Below are positions 1-12,000 of a stretch of 64,000 nucleotides of DNA, in pieces. Source of the stretch: Ochromonas danica. Its lineage: Eukaryota; Sar; Chrysophyceae; Chromulinales; Chromulinaceae. The stretch spans positions 62,001 through 126,000 of the forward strand of contig VKHL01000062.1 of assembly GCA_015146655.1 (NCBI GenBank), read 5' to 3'. The notes beneath the pieces are model-generated. The model did no database searches and was not told the DNA's origin. It saw only the letters and a list, made by a program, of their open reading frames with translations. Every line of letters starts with the position of its first letter. Positions within the stretch are counted from its first letter, which is position 1. Position numbers and translations under genes: made by a program.

Positions 1-264
1 CTCTTTCTCGTGCTCATTCGAGTCCATTGCTCGCTCGAAGGTCAATGCATTGCCACAATGAGCCAGCAGCTTGTCCATGAGGGTTGTCTTGCCGTGATCG
101 ACGTGTGCGATAATCGCTACATTGCGCACATTCTTTGGAGAGTATTCAGTGGCGAATGTTGCCTTGGGCTGGTTGAATCCACTCAAGCAGCTTCCAGGCT
201 GAAGGTTCCTCTTCAAGAAGCTGCTCGTTCTGGGAAAGACTGCTCGGTGAAGTCTCGTCAGCAT
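1..264 (-). CDS. typA: TypA/BipA translational GTPase, 5' end only
   Basis: Partial gene running off the left edge; only the first 88 codons are visible. Seen: the start ATG at 262-264, an N-terminal leader of about 50 residues rich in Arg and Ser and almost free of acidic residues, then the G1/P-loop region with [20 protein letters not shown] followed by a segment reading [12 protein letters not shown], which leads towards switch I. This combination of P-loop and MDSN-x-x-EKE is typical of TypA/BipA, a ribosome-associated GTPase of the EF-G family found in bacteria and organelles. The leader looks like a mitochondrial presequence (Met-Leu-Thr-Arg-Leu-His-Arg start, no hydrophobic signal segment), unlike the signal-peptide leader of IspD next door. 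Inferred: an organellar translation factor, probably mitochondrial. LepA or another EF-G relative is less likely because of the MDSN motif. Confidence 0.85.
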   Translation of the reverse strand, partial: MLTRLHRAVFPRTSSFLKRNLQPGSCLSGFNQPKATFATEYSPKNVRNVAIIAHVDHGKTTLMDKLLAHCGNALTFERAMDSNEHEKE

Positions 265-799
265 TTTTGTTTCAGGGAAGAGGGTTATAGATGGATCAAG
301 AGATCCAGCGAAGCAGAACAAAGGATGGTTGGGTAGAGATCGTTGTTGGTGAGTGGACGGAGGGCAGAGCCGCGGTGTGCAGTCAGTCTGCTGTATGAAA
401 CACCACCCTCTTGCACCGCCGTAGTGCACAGCAGAGGTGCCAAACTGGAGTTAATTAATGAGCTATGAGCAAGGAGTTGAGCATTTAAGTTGTTAGCAGT
501 TAAGGTGTGTAAAGTTTCTTTTGGCAATTAACAACTAATACTACCAACTACTTGCTTTCATTTGAAGCTCGATGGTAGACAATTCTTCCAACTAAGATAG
601 TCAATGATAGGCATTCCACACAAACTTCGGTTGTCTTTCCCCATTACCTTCTTTGTAACACACAGCTAAGGCTAAGACTATTACATTACAATTCGTTGCT
701 AAAAGCAGCATCACGAGAGCAGGCATCAGACACCAGATTTACAAATTTCCAGATTTCCGAGCTTTAGTCTATCCTTTATCCGAAAATCTTTATCCGTCA
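265..799. promoter_or_regulatory. Divergent intergenic region between typA and ispD
   Basis: 535 bp without a supported gene, lying between two genes transcribed away from each other. It must hold both promoters and both 5' UTRs. I see no clear TATA box, repeat or RNA gene. Confidence 0.5.
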
Positions 800-1642
800 A
801 TGAAGACTTTTCTTCTCTGTTTGGCCTTGTTATTGCTTTCTTGGATATCCTCCGGCTATCGCTTAACATTGTCACGTAGCTATGCTCAAAGGAAGTCTTT
901 GAAAAGCTTAGCAGGGAGCGACGCGCCCCAAGTCTCCCAAGTGGCTGTTGTCTTACTCGCGGGAGGGAAAGGCAAGCGAATGAAAAGCATAACTCCCAAG
1001 CAGTTCCTGCCAGTACTAGGAAAACCAGTTTTTCTGAGGAGTTTAGATGTCTTCCGGAGTATGAAGGAGGTGGTGACGACGATTGTCATCGTGCTGGACG
1101 AGTCTTACCGCCATGAGTACCGCTTCCTGCTGGAAGAAGACCCTCGCATCATATGGGCAGACCCTGGAGCTGAACGACAAGACTCTGTGTTCAATGGATT
1201 GTCTAAAGTTCCCGATAACTGTTCTCTGGTTGCGATTCATGACGCTGCTCGACCTCTCGTCACTGTGAAGGAAGTCATGCGCTGCCTGGAAGATGCTCAG
1301 CAACACGGAGCTGCAGTCCTGGGGGTTCCCATGAAAGCCACTGTGAAGGAGAGCGCCGATGGAGAATTCGTTTTGCGCACCATCCCGCGAAGTCGCTTGT
1401 GGGAAATCCACACTCCCCAAGTGGCCAAGAAAGAGCTTTTCTTGGAAGGCTTTGCGAAAGTTCAAGCTGAACGCTTGGAAGTCACAGACGACGTTTCCGT
1501 TATTGAGGCGCTTGGCAAACCAGTCAAGCTCACCCTGGGCGAGTACACTAATATCAAGCTAACCACGCCAGATGACTTGCAGATTGCAGAGCAGATTCTG
1601 AGAGAGCGAGGAGTTCGAGCAGAAGGAGTATTGCGTTTGTAG
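800..1642 (+). CDS. ispD: 2-C-methyl-D-erythritol 4-phosphate cytidylyltransferase, plastid-targeted
   Basis: IspD (280 aa, no intron) catalyses CTP + MEP to CDP-ME, the third step of the plastid MEP isoprenoid pathway. Residues 1-20 form a hydrophobic signal peptide, followed by Tyr-Arg-Leu and a Ser/Arg/Lys-rich stretch to about residue 45, i.e. a bipartite signal plus transit peptide for a complex plastid. The catalytic body begins with the CTP-binding loop LLAGGKGKRMKS and PKQFLPVLGKP; HDAARPLV, the TPQ motif, EVTDDVSVIE and NIKLTTPDDL follow at the expected spacing, so the enzyme looks complete. The body of about 235 residues matches bacterial IspD. The ATG is the first in frame and begins the signal peptide. 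An AATAAA polyadenylation-type hexamer lies at 1677-1682. The gene is tail-to-tail with folC, 137 bp apart. Confidence 0.93.
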   Translation: MKTFLLCLALLLLSWISSGYRLTLSRSYAQRKSLKSLAGSDAPQVSQVAVVLLAGGKGKRMKSITPKQFLPVLGKPVFLRSLDVFRSMKEVVTTIVIVLDESYRHEYRFLLEEDPRIIWADPGAERQDSVFNGLSKVPDNCSLVAIHDAARPLVTVKEVMRCLEDAQQHGAAVLGVPMKATVKESADGEFVLRTIPRSRLWEIHTPQVAKKELFLEGFAKVQAERLEVTDDVSVIEALGKPVKLTLGEYTNIKLTTPDDLQIAEQILRERGVRAEGVLRL

Positions 1643-1779
1643 GGCAGCAGGATTATTAGTACTGTACAATCAGTAAAATAAAGCTCAACGCGACTAAGGG
1701 GTCTTATCTAACCATGCTTTGCTGAATGAAAACAGCTTCTATCAACAGACATAACATCAATACAAGAAGTGTAATTAGT

Positions 1780-3483
1780 CTAGTGCCAGTCAATATCGGG
1801 ATCCATCTTCCGAACCCAATCTTTCGCGCTGAAAAGATCCGGCTTTAGTCTATATAACAAACCAAAACCACACGAGGCTAATGAATGTTGAGCTATCAAG
1901 TTTAAAACATGAACAAACCTGTAAAGTTCTTCACGGCAATCGGCGGCAACAAAGAGGGAGCCACACACTGCAATCACCACCGGCTCGAGAGAGCTTTTGC
2001 AATAACTGTTATCCAAAGCAAATTTCAACCGGTTGCCTACAGTGCCGTGTGAGGCTACATAAGCCGCATCTAGGGTTGGCGCAGGGAGCACTTTCTCTCT
2101 TTGCTGAGGATGCACTTTTTCCATCAATTGGCCTTCAGGAACAGACTTAATGTGCTTGGACTGAACTAAGATCAATCTGCGATAATCAACGAAAAGACAA
2201 AAGCACAATATTGCCAAGATAAGTGATATGCAATGTTCATTTGTGCCAACACCTCTTACTTGTCTGCACCTGCACCCACTTCCACTACCATGTCATCCAC
2301 TGACTTCTCCGCACCAGCTCCGAAGAGAACTAAAATCTTGTGCTTAGGATACAGTTCTCTTAAGGATTGTAAAAAGAGGTAAACAGACTGCTGATTGTGG
2401 CACCCATCCAACACAATGGTGGGATTTGATGGTGACAGTTTGAAAACCTCCATGCGGCAGGGCCAGTAGAAGTTTTTCATACCCAAAGGAGGGATATTTA
2501 AGTATGATACCACAGCGCGCGCCAAAGATACGTTTTCAAGCAATGTGGCATGCCCTCGAGGAACCCAGTCGCTCCCTTCCCTGTCACCAATCACAAGCAA
2601 AGGTTAGCAACAAGTTGGTCTCAAAACCAGCCAACCCACGCACTGACCTATCCACGGGAATAATATGGAGAGGGGCGCCAATTTTCCTCGATTCTTCGTC
2701 AAATACTTTCAAAACTTCAGGTGGTTGGGATTGTGAGGTAAAGACAGGAACATCTCTCTTCATGATGCCAGCTTTCTGCCACGCGATCTCTTCTAGACTA
2801 TGTCCTAAAATTGCTTGATGGTCCAAAGAAATAGATGTTATCACACTCAAATACGTCTTCTCGAGGAAGTTAGTGGAATCATAGCGACCTCCGATTCCAC
2901 ATTCGAGCAGAACATAGTCAGCTGGGCCTTTGTCTGCGAAGTAAAGCAAGGCGACAGTGAGAAAGTAATCGAAGAAAACGGGCCAATGAACTTCAGAAAG
3001 ACTTTGGAAAGCTCGCTGACTATAGTGAATGATTTCATCTTGGGATATTAACTCATTATTGAACTTGATTCGCTCTCTCGCAGTGTGGAGGTGAGGGCTG
3101 GTGAAGATGCCCACGTTATGCCCCGCAGCAATCAAACTTGATGCAATGCACTCAACAGTAGAACCTTTCCCTTTGGTACCAGCAACATGAATGATCTTCG
3201 TATTTGCCAGGTTTTCGCTTTTGAAGAAGAGATCGCGAAAGAACTCTCTCCTCAGCTGGAATACTTCGTCAGTGCTCATCTGTCCGACTTGGTGACGCGA
3301 CTTCGAGGACACAGGGGGAGCGAACAATTTCTTCAATGCTTGGACATATTCTCTTTCAATCGACGACGAAGTGGATAGCAGAGCTCTGCTTCCCCTCACT
3401 CGGCTGGTCATACAGGCAGTGGATAAAGCGAAGAAGGCCCATCCTGAGCTCCCTTTCGGAAGCCATGCCAAAGAAAGAGACAT
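1780..3483 (-). CDS. folC: Folylpolyglutamate synthase / dihydrofolate synthase
   Basis: Mur-ligase-family enzyme that adds glutamate to folates using ATP. Three exons deduced: 3483-2648, 2580-2260 and 2176-1780, with introns of 67 and 83 bp (GTCAGT..CAG and GTAAGA..CAG), giving 517 aa. Seen: ATP-binding loop HVAGTKGKGSTV, SPHLHTARERIK, the LECGIGGRYDSTN segment, SLDHQAILGHSLEEIAWQKAG, and in the C-terminal domain LDGCHNQQS. The start is the first in-frame ATG; the frame stays open upstream but without another ATG before a stop. The leader of about 45 residues (hydrophobic, then Arg/Ser-rich) suggests organelle import, destination uncertain. The first 29 bp of the coding sequence, the start codon and everything upstream lie inside the 2.5-kb tandem block, so the promoter exists at least twice. 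The last residues beyond the ligase core (about 100) are not recognised. Confidence 0.88.
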
Positions 3484-5963
3484 AATATTAAGGATGAGGG
3501 CCAAACAAAAGATTCCAAAGAAAGGAATTCTGAGCAATTCTGACGGAAAATGATTGTTGTCCACGAACTGGTAGAAGTTGGGAGGCAAGGAAAAAACGTC
3601 ACTTTCAATAGTCTGAATATTCGATTTCCCGGGCAAGGCGCATTTTCATCTCCAGGAACTTTTCTTGTGGTGAGGAACCAACCATTCGAATCTAAAAACA
3701 TTGAAAACACTAAGTAAAACGAAGCTAATTTAAGCTACTCAAAGGTAAAACGAAGCTAATTCAAGTTCCTCAAAGGTAAAACGAAGCTAACAAGTTCCTC
3801 AAAGTTAAGTTAAGAGATTCCCGGTACGTGATGTGCTGTGTACACATATAACGAATCTATTTATTTAAGCTGCACAATCCTCATCACTAATAATAATGAT
3901 GGATAGAGAGATACAAGCAAAGCTTTCGAAATTATGCTGTTGACAGCGATCAACATTAACTATTATTCTCCTCAAGGGCACAATATATAGCAAGCTATGA
4001 TGTGTAACGATAATACGGTTAGGATTATACGGGCTGTAGAGAACTGCTCCACAACACTCACCAAACTACTCCTGATACCGACTGAATATCAGCAGTGTTC
4101 TCTTCTGGAACATCCCAAACCTGTGGGCTCAATTTGCCTTCTTGTTAAAGAGCTTAGCTTATAGCAGAATCTATCGCGCGATCAAAGTTGGCGATGACGT
4201 TAAGATATTTGACAGAGAAACAACAAATCGCAACTCTATCACTGTTAGGGTTTGGGAGATCGATCCATCATCCGATTAAACGAACCCTGAGTGCCCGCCC
4301 TTTGGCACTGTTTTTGGTGTTTTTAGAAATCCTTGGCCCACACAAGGCTTGCTTGCTTTTGATAAAGCAAGACTGTGTTAATGTGTTAAGTATTTTGTGA
4401 GTTACTTCTAGAGCAGCCAGTGATAAAGGTGAGTGAGATTGTGATGTCATTCATGCATGCATGTTATATAACTAACTGGCAAGGCCCATCGCAATAATTG
4501 TAAGGAGGCAGGTATGATTGAATTTGATCGATGAAAAGTCATCATCAGGAATTTTCATTTTTTTAACGCGGGATAAGAGGTTGGTTTTCACAAAAGCACT
4601 CCAATCAAGTGAAGGAAGCTAAACCCCCTTAAGATGCATTTTTCAATTTATGAGCTGGGAGTAAGAAGCAAACCGATAGTGGCATACAGCATTTCTAATC
4701 CACTCGGTGCTTGTGTTTTCTGAATGAACATCGGTCGACTCTGGATACCTTTCTGTCGGTGCGAATTAATCCCTATACACTGTCCTGGCCTTAACAATCC
4801 CTTGACAATTTTCTTCCTTGCCAATATTCACGGCCTTATTAAACCACGTATCCCTTATTACATCCATTCCTCCAGTACGTCGTCCAACCTCCTCCTCTCA
4901 ATACCTCCTGTTGTTCAGTTAGAGGAGGATATAGCCGATATATATATAGAGAGAGATATTCCCTGATGAACCCAAGTCCTAAGCTGTCTGTCTGTCTAGA
5001 TGGGGTATAAATGAGCTCAACCGATCCTACACGAGGTGGTGGACGTGGTGGACGTGGATGGAGTATATAGGTAACGTATGCGTCAAGTAAGTATATGTCT
5101 TGATTGACAAAATAGAAGTTTCCAAGAGCTGAGACTGACTCTACCCGACTGACTATTGACAGAAAGGAAAGGAAAGGACAGGTGCAGGGTAGGTAGCCCT
5201 TGCTGTGCGCTTCTTCTTTATCTGCTTTGTCGCCATTCAGCACTGATCACATGATGAAAGAGTGAGGGGTTTCTTTGAATCGGATCGGCTTACATTAATT
5301 ATCAAAATCAACCGTAGCTTCTTTTCAACCACCGAAATTCTTTAATCCCCCCCCTCCCCCCCCATTAAAACGTTGCACCACCCTTGTATGTGTGGCCCCC
5401 ACTGATATAGAAGAAGCTTGACACAAAGGAACTAACAAAAACAACAACAAACACATTAACCTGAGACAACAAGTGGGGGTAGTGGAGATTCTAAGTCTGT
5501 TTTAATTCAGACGTCTTGCTTCTTTCCAATGCTGATTGATCGATCAATTTTTCTGGTCGACTGTGACTACTGCTGAGACGGTCGGTGTTCACATAAAGAA
5601 ACGCTTTATGACCCCAAATGTCGAATCCCACGAATCGTGGCAAGGTGATGGCAAACTGTTTTTATATGGCAAAGAAACCAAAGAAAGACAGATGCTAATT
5701 AAAAATTATCTCGAGTCGGTCATACACGGATTCTCCAATAATAATTGCTTACAGCACGCGTACATTGCAGCTCAATTTAATAAAGATCTTCCTTCTTGCA
5801 CCAGAGAGGAGGATCCTTCCTATCCGGCGATTTTCTTGTTATCGGTTCCCCCATTCTCAACGCTATTTATTGGAGGCAAACAAGTGCCGTCCGTTGTTTC
5901 TGACAAAGAGAAGATCTTCTAGAAATTATTTATGTGATCAAAATCCAACCTGCCCAATCAAAC
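3455..5963. repeat. Tandem block, copy 1 (2509 bp)
   Basis: First copy of a direct repeat whose second copy is at 5966-8474 (offset 2511). The copies are identical in every stretch compared. The left end lies 29 bp inside folC exon 1; the rest is folC upstream DNA. Contents: the folC start and 5' region, three 31-bp minor repeats, a C-rich tract near 5346-5363 (runs of eight C), and several reading frames of 60-134 codons that mostly lack an ATG and match no family I know. No terminal inverted repeats, target-site duplications or transposase were found, so it does not look like a transposon. Confidence 0.95.
3714..3804. repeat. Three 29-31 bp tandem repeats upstream of folC
   Basis: Units at 3714-3744, 3745-3775 and 3776-3804 share the core GTAAAACGAAGCTAA and end in CTCAAAG. 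They lie 230-320 bp upstream of the folC ATG and recur at 6225-6315 in the second block. They could be promoter elements or simple slippage repeats. Confidence 0.85.
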
Positions 5964-5994
5964 CATTCGGAAGCCATGCCAAAGAAAGAGACAT
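5938..5994 (-). pseudogene. folC 5' fragment in the duplicated block
   Basis: The second block repeats the folC start codon and its first nine codons (reading MSLSLAWLP), then crosses the junction and ends after nine unrelated codons, giving an 18-codon frame. If this locus is real, a duplicated folC promoter would transcribe a message without the enzyme. No other folC exon follows within the block. Confidence 0.7.
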
Positions 5995-8474
5995 AATATT
6001 AAGGATGAGGGCCAAACAAAAGATTCCAAAGAAAGGAATTCTGAGCAATTCTGACGGAAAATGATTGTTGTCCACGAACTGGTAGAAGTTGGGAGGCAAG
6101 GAAAAAACGTCACTTTCAATAGTCTGAATATTCGATTTCCCGGGCAAGGCGCATTTTCATCTCCAGGAACTTTTCTTGTGGTGAGGAACCAACCATTCGA
6201 ATCTAAAAACATTGAAAACACTAAGTAAAACGAAGCTAATTTAAGCTACTCAAAGGTAAAACGAAGCTAATTCAAGTTCCTCAAAGGTAAAACGAAGCTA
6301 ACAAGTTCCTCAAAGTTAAGTTAAGAGATTCCCGGTACGTGATGTGCTGTGTACACATATAACGAATCTATTTATTTAAGCTGCACAATCCTCATCACTA
6401 ATAATAATGATGGATAGAGAGATACAAGCAAAGCTTTCGAAATTATGCTGTTGACAGCGATCAACATTAACTATTATTCTCCTCAAGGGCACAATATATA
6501 GCAAGCTATGATGTGTAACGATAATACGGTTAGGATTATACGGGCTGTAGAGAACTGCTCCACAACACTCACCAAACTACTCCTGATACCGACTGAATAT
6601 CAGCAGTGTTCTCTTCTGGAACATCCCAAACCTGTGGGCTCAATTTGCCTTCTTGTTAAAGAGCTTAGCTTATAGCAGAATCTATCGCGCGATCAAAGTT
6701 GGCGATGACGTTAAGATATTTGACAGAGAAACAACAAATCGCAACTCTATCACTGTTAGGGTTTGGGAGATCGATCCATCATCCGATTAAACGAACCCTG
6801 AGTGCCCGCCCTTTGGCACTGTTTTTGGTGTTTTTAGAAATCCTTGGCCCACACAAGGCTTGCTTGCTTTTGATAAAGCAAGACTGTGTTAATGTGTTAA
6901 GTATTTTGTGAGTTACTTCTAGAGCAGCCAGTGATAAAGGTGAGTGAGATTGTGATGTCATTCATGCATGCATGTTATATAACTAACTGGCAAGGCCCAT
7001 CGCAATAATTGTAAGGAGGCAGGTATGATTGAATTTGATCGATGAAAAGTCATCATCAGGAATTTTCATTTTTTTAACGCGGGATAAGAGGTTGGTTTTC
7101 ACAAAAGCACTCCAATCAAGTGAAGGAAGCTAAACCCCCTTAAGATGCATTTTTCAATTTATGAGCTGGGAGTAAGAAGCAAACCGATAGTGGCATACAG
7201 CATTTCTAATCCACTCGGTGCTTGTGTTTTCTGAATGAACATCGGTCGACTCTGGATACCTTTCTGTCGGTGCGAATTAATCCCTATACACTGTCCTGGC
7301 CTTAACAATCCCTTGACAATTTTCTTCCTTGCCAATATTCACGGCCTTATTAAACCACGTATCCCTTATTACATCCATTCCTCCAGTACGTCGTCCAACC
7401 TCCTCCTCTCAATACCTCCTGTTGTTCAGTTAGAGGAGGATATAGCCGATATATATATAGAGAGAGATATTCCCTGATGAACCCAAGTCCTAAGCTGTCT
7501 GTCTGTCTAGATGGGGTATAAATGAGCTCAACCGATCCTACACGAGGTGGTGGACGTGGTGGACGTGGATGGAGTATATAGGTAACGTATGCGTCAAGTA
7601 AGTATATGTCTTGATTGACAAAATAGAAGTTTCCAAGAGCTGAGACTGACTCTACCCGACTGACTATTGACAGAAAGGAAAGGAAAGGACAGGTGCAGGG
7701 TAGGTAGCCCTTGCTGTGCGCTTCTTCTTTATCTGCTTTGTCGCCATTCAGCACTGATCACATGATGAAAGAGTGAGGGGTTTCTTTGAATCGGATCGGC
7801 TTACATTAATTATCAAAATCAACCGTAGCTTCTTTTCAACCACCGAAATTCTTTAATCCCCCCCCTCCCCCCCCATTAAAACGTTGCACCACCCTTGTAT
7901 GTGTGGCCCCCACTGATATAGAAGAAGCTTGACACAAAGGAACTAACAAAAACAACAACAAACACATTAACCTGAGACAACAAGTGGGGGTAGTGGAGAT
8001 TCTAAGTCTGTTTTAATTCAGACGTCTTGCTTCTTTCCAATGCTGATTGATCGATCAATTTTTCTGGTCGACTGTGACTACTGCTGAGACGGTCGGTGTT
8101 CACATAAAGAAACGCTTTATGACCCCAAATGTCGAATCCCACGAATCGTGGCAAGGTGATGGCAAACTGTTTTTATATGGCAAAGAAACCAAAGAAAGAC
8201 AGATGCTAATTAAAAATTATCTCGAGTCGGTCATACACGGATTCTCCAATAATAATTGCTTACAGCACGCGTACATTGCAGCTCAATTTAATAAAGATCT
8301 TCCTTCTTGCACCAGAGAGGAGGATCCTTCCTATCCGGCGATTTTCTTGTTATCGGTTCCCCCATTCTCAACGCTATTTATTGGAGGCAAACAAGTGCCG
8401 TCCGTTGTTTCTGACAAAGAGAAGATCTTCTAGAAATTATTTATGTGATCAAAATCCAACCTGCCCAATCAAAC
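5966..8474. repeat. Tandem block, copy 2 (2509 bp)
   Basis: Exact-looking second copy of 3455-5963. Between the copies are two bases (CA, 5964-5965) that belong to neither the left flank nor the end of the unit, as in end-joining junctions. The copy runs into the N gap at 8475. It has no complete gene: it carries the folC promoter, the start ATG and nine codons only. Confidence 0.95.
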
Positions 8475-8484
8475 NNNNNNNNNN
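8475..8484. other. Assembly gap (10 N)
   Basis: Ten undetermined bases. The sequence just before (8398-8474) reappears just after (8485-8561), so the gap joins two pieces that share at least 77 bp. True length and copy number here are unknown. Confidence 0.99.
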
Positions 8485-8561
8485 CCGTCCGTTGTTTCTG
8501 ACAAAGAGAAGATCTTCTAGAAATTATTTATGTGATCAAAATCCAACCTGCCCAATCAAAC
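8485..8561. repeat. Third, partial copy of the tandem block (77 bp)
   Basis: Identical to the last 77 bp of the block (8398-8474), then continuing into unique sequence at 8562. This fixes the right end of the repeat unit at the AAAC motif. Confidence 0.95.
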
Positions 8562-9047
8562 GCTTTCTATCTGCACGCTTTCCATCTGCGGCTGCAGTAG
8601 TCTAGTGGAACAGGGCTGCTACTAAATGATGTTTTCGGTTGAAATCTTTCGACTGTATGACCTTAGATTTAGGATAACATCTGGGTTCTTTTGTCGATGA
8701 AAGACATTACGACTCCCACATACACGGTGAAAAAAAGGGGAAGGGTAAAGGTCAGTTAAAAGTGAGCACTACTGACTGTTGTTTATGTTGTTGATGCATG
8801 CGCGTAAATTAGTGCTTTGCTAACTACTACTATATAGAACATAATTTCTCTTTGTATTAAAAAAGCTACATCCAAATATAAAATGGTGACAATTTATTTT
8901 GACAGGAGAGTGGAACGGATTTCTCACTCGAGGCGAGGCGTGTGAAGGCTTTCTCGGGTGGCAACGAAGTGAAGTATGCGACAACAAAGATGTGGCAACA
9001 ACGCTATCCTTCTTTGCTGAGAAGCGGATCGATCAATGAGCAGATAG
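8562..9047. other. Intergenic region, no gene seen
   Basis: 486 bp of unique DNA between the tandem block and the 3' end of the GT92 gene. I find no convincing reading frame. A stretch at about 8588-8660 resembles pieces of a tRNA but does not fold as one. Confidence 0.5.
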
Positions 9048-12000
9048 CTAATATGGTAGAAACAAACGCTTTTTGGTGTTTTCATCGACTACTCCGGCTG
9101 GTTTGATGAACCGCGTGCGCTTTACCAACAACGGGTTGCTTTCATAAGCTTCCCTATAATCAGCAAATGCTTCGTCTCCTGCCTGAAACAACTGACTTGG
9201 ATTGTTCTCGAAGATACAATCAATGAGCAAGTCAAAATTCAGCTCAAATAACTTCTTCAAAACACGTGGAAAGTACAGCACGCGATAGGCATTGGAAACC
9301 AAGCTCTGGTTAATAGATACAGAAGAGCTTTGACGAATTTGTTCAGCTCTACGGTGGTGCACAAACATGCAAAGTCGAAAGAGTTGAGCACGATCGACTC
9401 TTTCACGAATCATTGCAAGATGTTGCTGTTTGTAGCACCCACGAAGAGAGGATGGTTCAATATCAAAGAAAGTGTAAAGCAAGCCATGAGGAGCATCGGA
9501 AAGAGATCGCTCAACAGATCTGCTACCATCCATTTTATAAATCACTCCACACTTTGCATTATATTGCACTTCCAGAGTTGGCTCCGTAAGCGGACGTCGA
9601 CGATAAATATCACCAATCCAGAACCTGCTCTGTCCAGACGACCTATCTTTGAACTCTTCAATAAAATCTTCAGGAGACATGAACATGGCAGGAATCTCGA
9701 TACCTTCATTGCGGACAGCAATAGACGGTGATGGTATGAATTTGTTCAATCTATTGCAAGAAAGGGGTAACGAATCGTCTGTGGGGATGTAGAGTTGATT
9801 AGAACTCCATACCGCAACATAAGATGCGCCAGCTTGCACCGCTAGGTGAGAGCAGATTCGAACGAACACGAGCTCTTGGACACCAGTAGCCATAAGAAAG
9901 GGTAAAGATGAATCTGAATGGGACAGCAAAGTGGATACAAGGCTAACAGAATGATCCTCAATAAAAGGCCTCAAAGCAGAAGCTAACATCATCATCACAG
10001 GATTGTTCCAAGCCAAAGCCACCGGTATATAGATGCGTTTAATGCCAAGCAGAAGGTGGTGTTGTAGGAATTCCAACAGAGCTGGCAAGGTGTGTCGAGC
10101 AGCCGTCCCCTTCCATGCTCTATCCACACAGAGATGTACCGTTTCGCCAGCATTGCCAAAGTACTGAGCATGGTCGAAAGAGGTTTTGGGAGAGAACGTC
10201 TTCGACAATCTCGAAGGTGGTACGGCTGACTCTGCTTGTGGTATCATGGCACCTGTTCCTATCCGATTTCGATCGATGTCGAATACTACAGCATAGCTTC
10301 TTGTAAAGAAGCCCCGGGCATCACCACACGTCGTTTGGAGGCGCATCATCAAGTTCACTTGAATAGAAGAACCCGAATACTCAGTATCCTTTGGTGCGAT
10401 GCAACTTATGCTTGTCACGCCTCTTTGGAGGATTTCCAATTCTACCTCCACACCATGCAGACTGGTAACGGTGTCATCTACTAATATTACCTTGCAAACC
10501 ACTTCTTCTATTATGGACTCACAAGTCGGCCAGACCAAAGAATGGGTCTTATTGACAAAGATTAGATCATCTTCCATTGCAATCCAAAGTCCGGGCAGGT
10601 TGGTTTTCATTCCTGACCGTGTAATATCATCCGTCTGGACAGGACTCAACAAGATATTGTTCAAATCATCGTAGAGAATAATAGTTGTCACAGATAGGAG
10701 AAACATAGAGGTTTTATCATCTTTACTCACTCGGTTCAACCAAGCAGACAAAACCAGTATGGCAGACGAAGTAACTTCGGTATCACGCGAATAATCAACC
10801 GGTGGCCGCTTCGCTCGGCTGTATTTGCGATCATAGAAGCTCGCATCAGATAATAACTGCAAAGGAAGATAGAGGCCTTTGTCATTAAGCGATTCCAAGA
10901 CCTTCTGGCTGTAGTATTTGGCATAATGGTTGGTAGCATTGTGTTGGATATTAGCAGAAGTGACTTTCCTGCCACGACGGAAGAACTGAACATGGTAGAT
11001 CTCTCCTTCAGTGGTTTTGTTGATATTCCTAGCATCCATAATCCCAGGAGGCTCATCGAAGTTGTGCTCTAGCTCAAAGCCTGATCGGGACATCTTAGCC
11101 AGAGAATAGCAATGCACTAACCCATTACTACCTCTCTTCAAGTCATACTGAAGTGAAGAATTCTTGCAATCAGTCCAACCCAACGGCAAAGCACATGCTC
11201 CGCCAGTATGCAGATTGAGAGAAAAGGATCGCCTCGTAGGATGAATGGCCTTCTTATGCGCAAGATGATCGGTTCCACCAATTCGAGGCATGAAGTTGTT
11301 CTTGAACCAAATATTGGTAGAGGCTTCCTGACGACCATCTGCGACTTCATATAAAGTTGTAGAATATAGCTGAATGTAGCACAATGGATGTCCATGTCCA
11401 TCCGCCATGCCTTTCCTTGGACTTGTCAAAACAGTTGATTCTCCAGAGACAAGTCGACTCATTGAAATCTCAACATCATCCACACTATCAAGAAGGTCCA
11501 ACAAGTCTTTGTTTGTGCCATGAGGAATGAAGAACTCGTCAACATCCCATATTGCAACATAGTCGGCCATGCCCTTGGCAAAATACAAGCACATATTAAC
11601 CGAAAAGACTTTCACGGGAGTATTACGGAGGACAGCTCCTAAAAAAGTAAATCGATAATCCAGATTATCTTCCGTGTGAGAAGCGATGGATAATCTTCCT
11701 TCATCAATGAATGGCTTCAGTATCCTCAACAACTTTTTCATGAGAGGAGAATGCCAAGCGAAGCAAACACCCAGGAAAATATGACGTACTCCCATGAGAA
11801 GATGGTGTTGAATGAACTCCAGCAGATGGGAGAGATACCGAGCTGTAGGAGGAGATCTCCATCCTGGCACGCACATGTACACTTTGTCTAAAGCCCATCT
11901 TGAAGGATGGTTAGACTTCTCAAATGCTTTCCAAGGATCGATAGAGAGCGAAGGCAATGAATAGACCATCTCGGTTATAATCTGATCCGCCAATGAAGCT

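Noticed and set aside
4188-5922. Several open frames of 60-134 codons inside the tandem block
   Set aside because: Most have no ATG near the start, show no family resemblance and no splice structure. They are identical between copies only because the whole block is duplicated.
3455-8474. Transposon as the cause of the 2.5-kb repeat
   Set aside because: No inverted or long terminal repeats, no target-site duplication, no transposase or reverse transcriptase frames, and the copies are directly adjacent and include host coding sequence.
8588-8660. tRNA-like stretch (TAGTCTAGTGG followed by GGTTGAAATC)
   Set aside because: The acceptor and T-stems do not pair on either strand; no Pol III terminator at the right distance.
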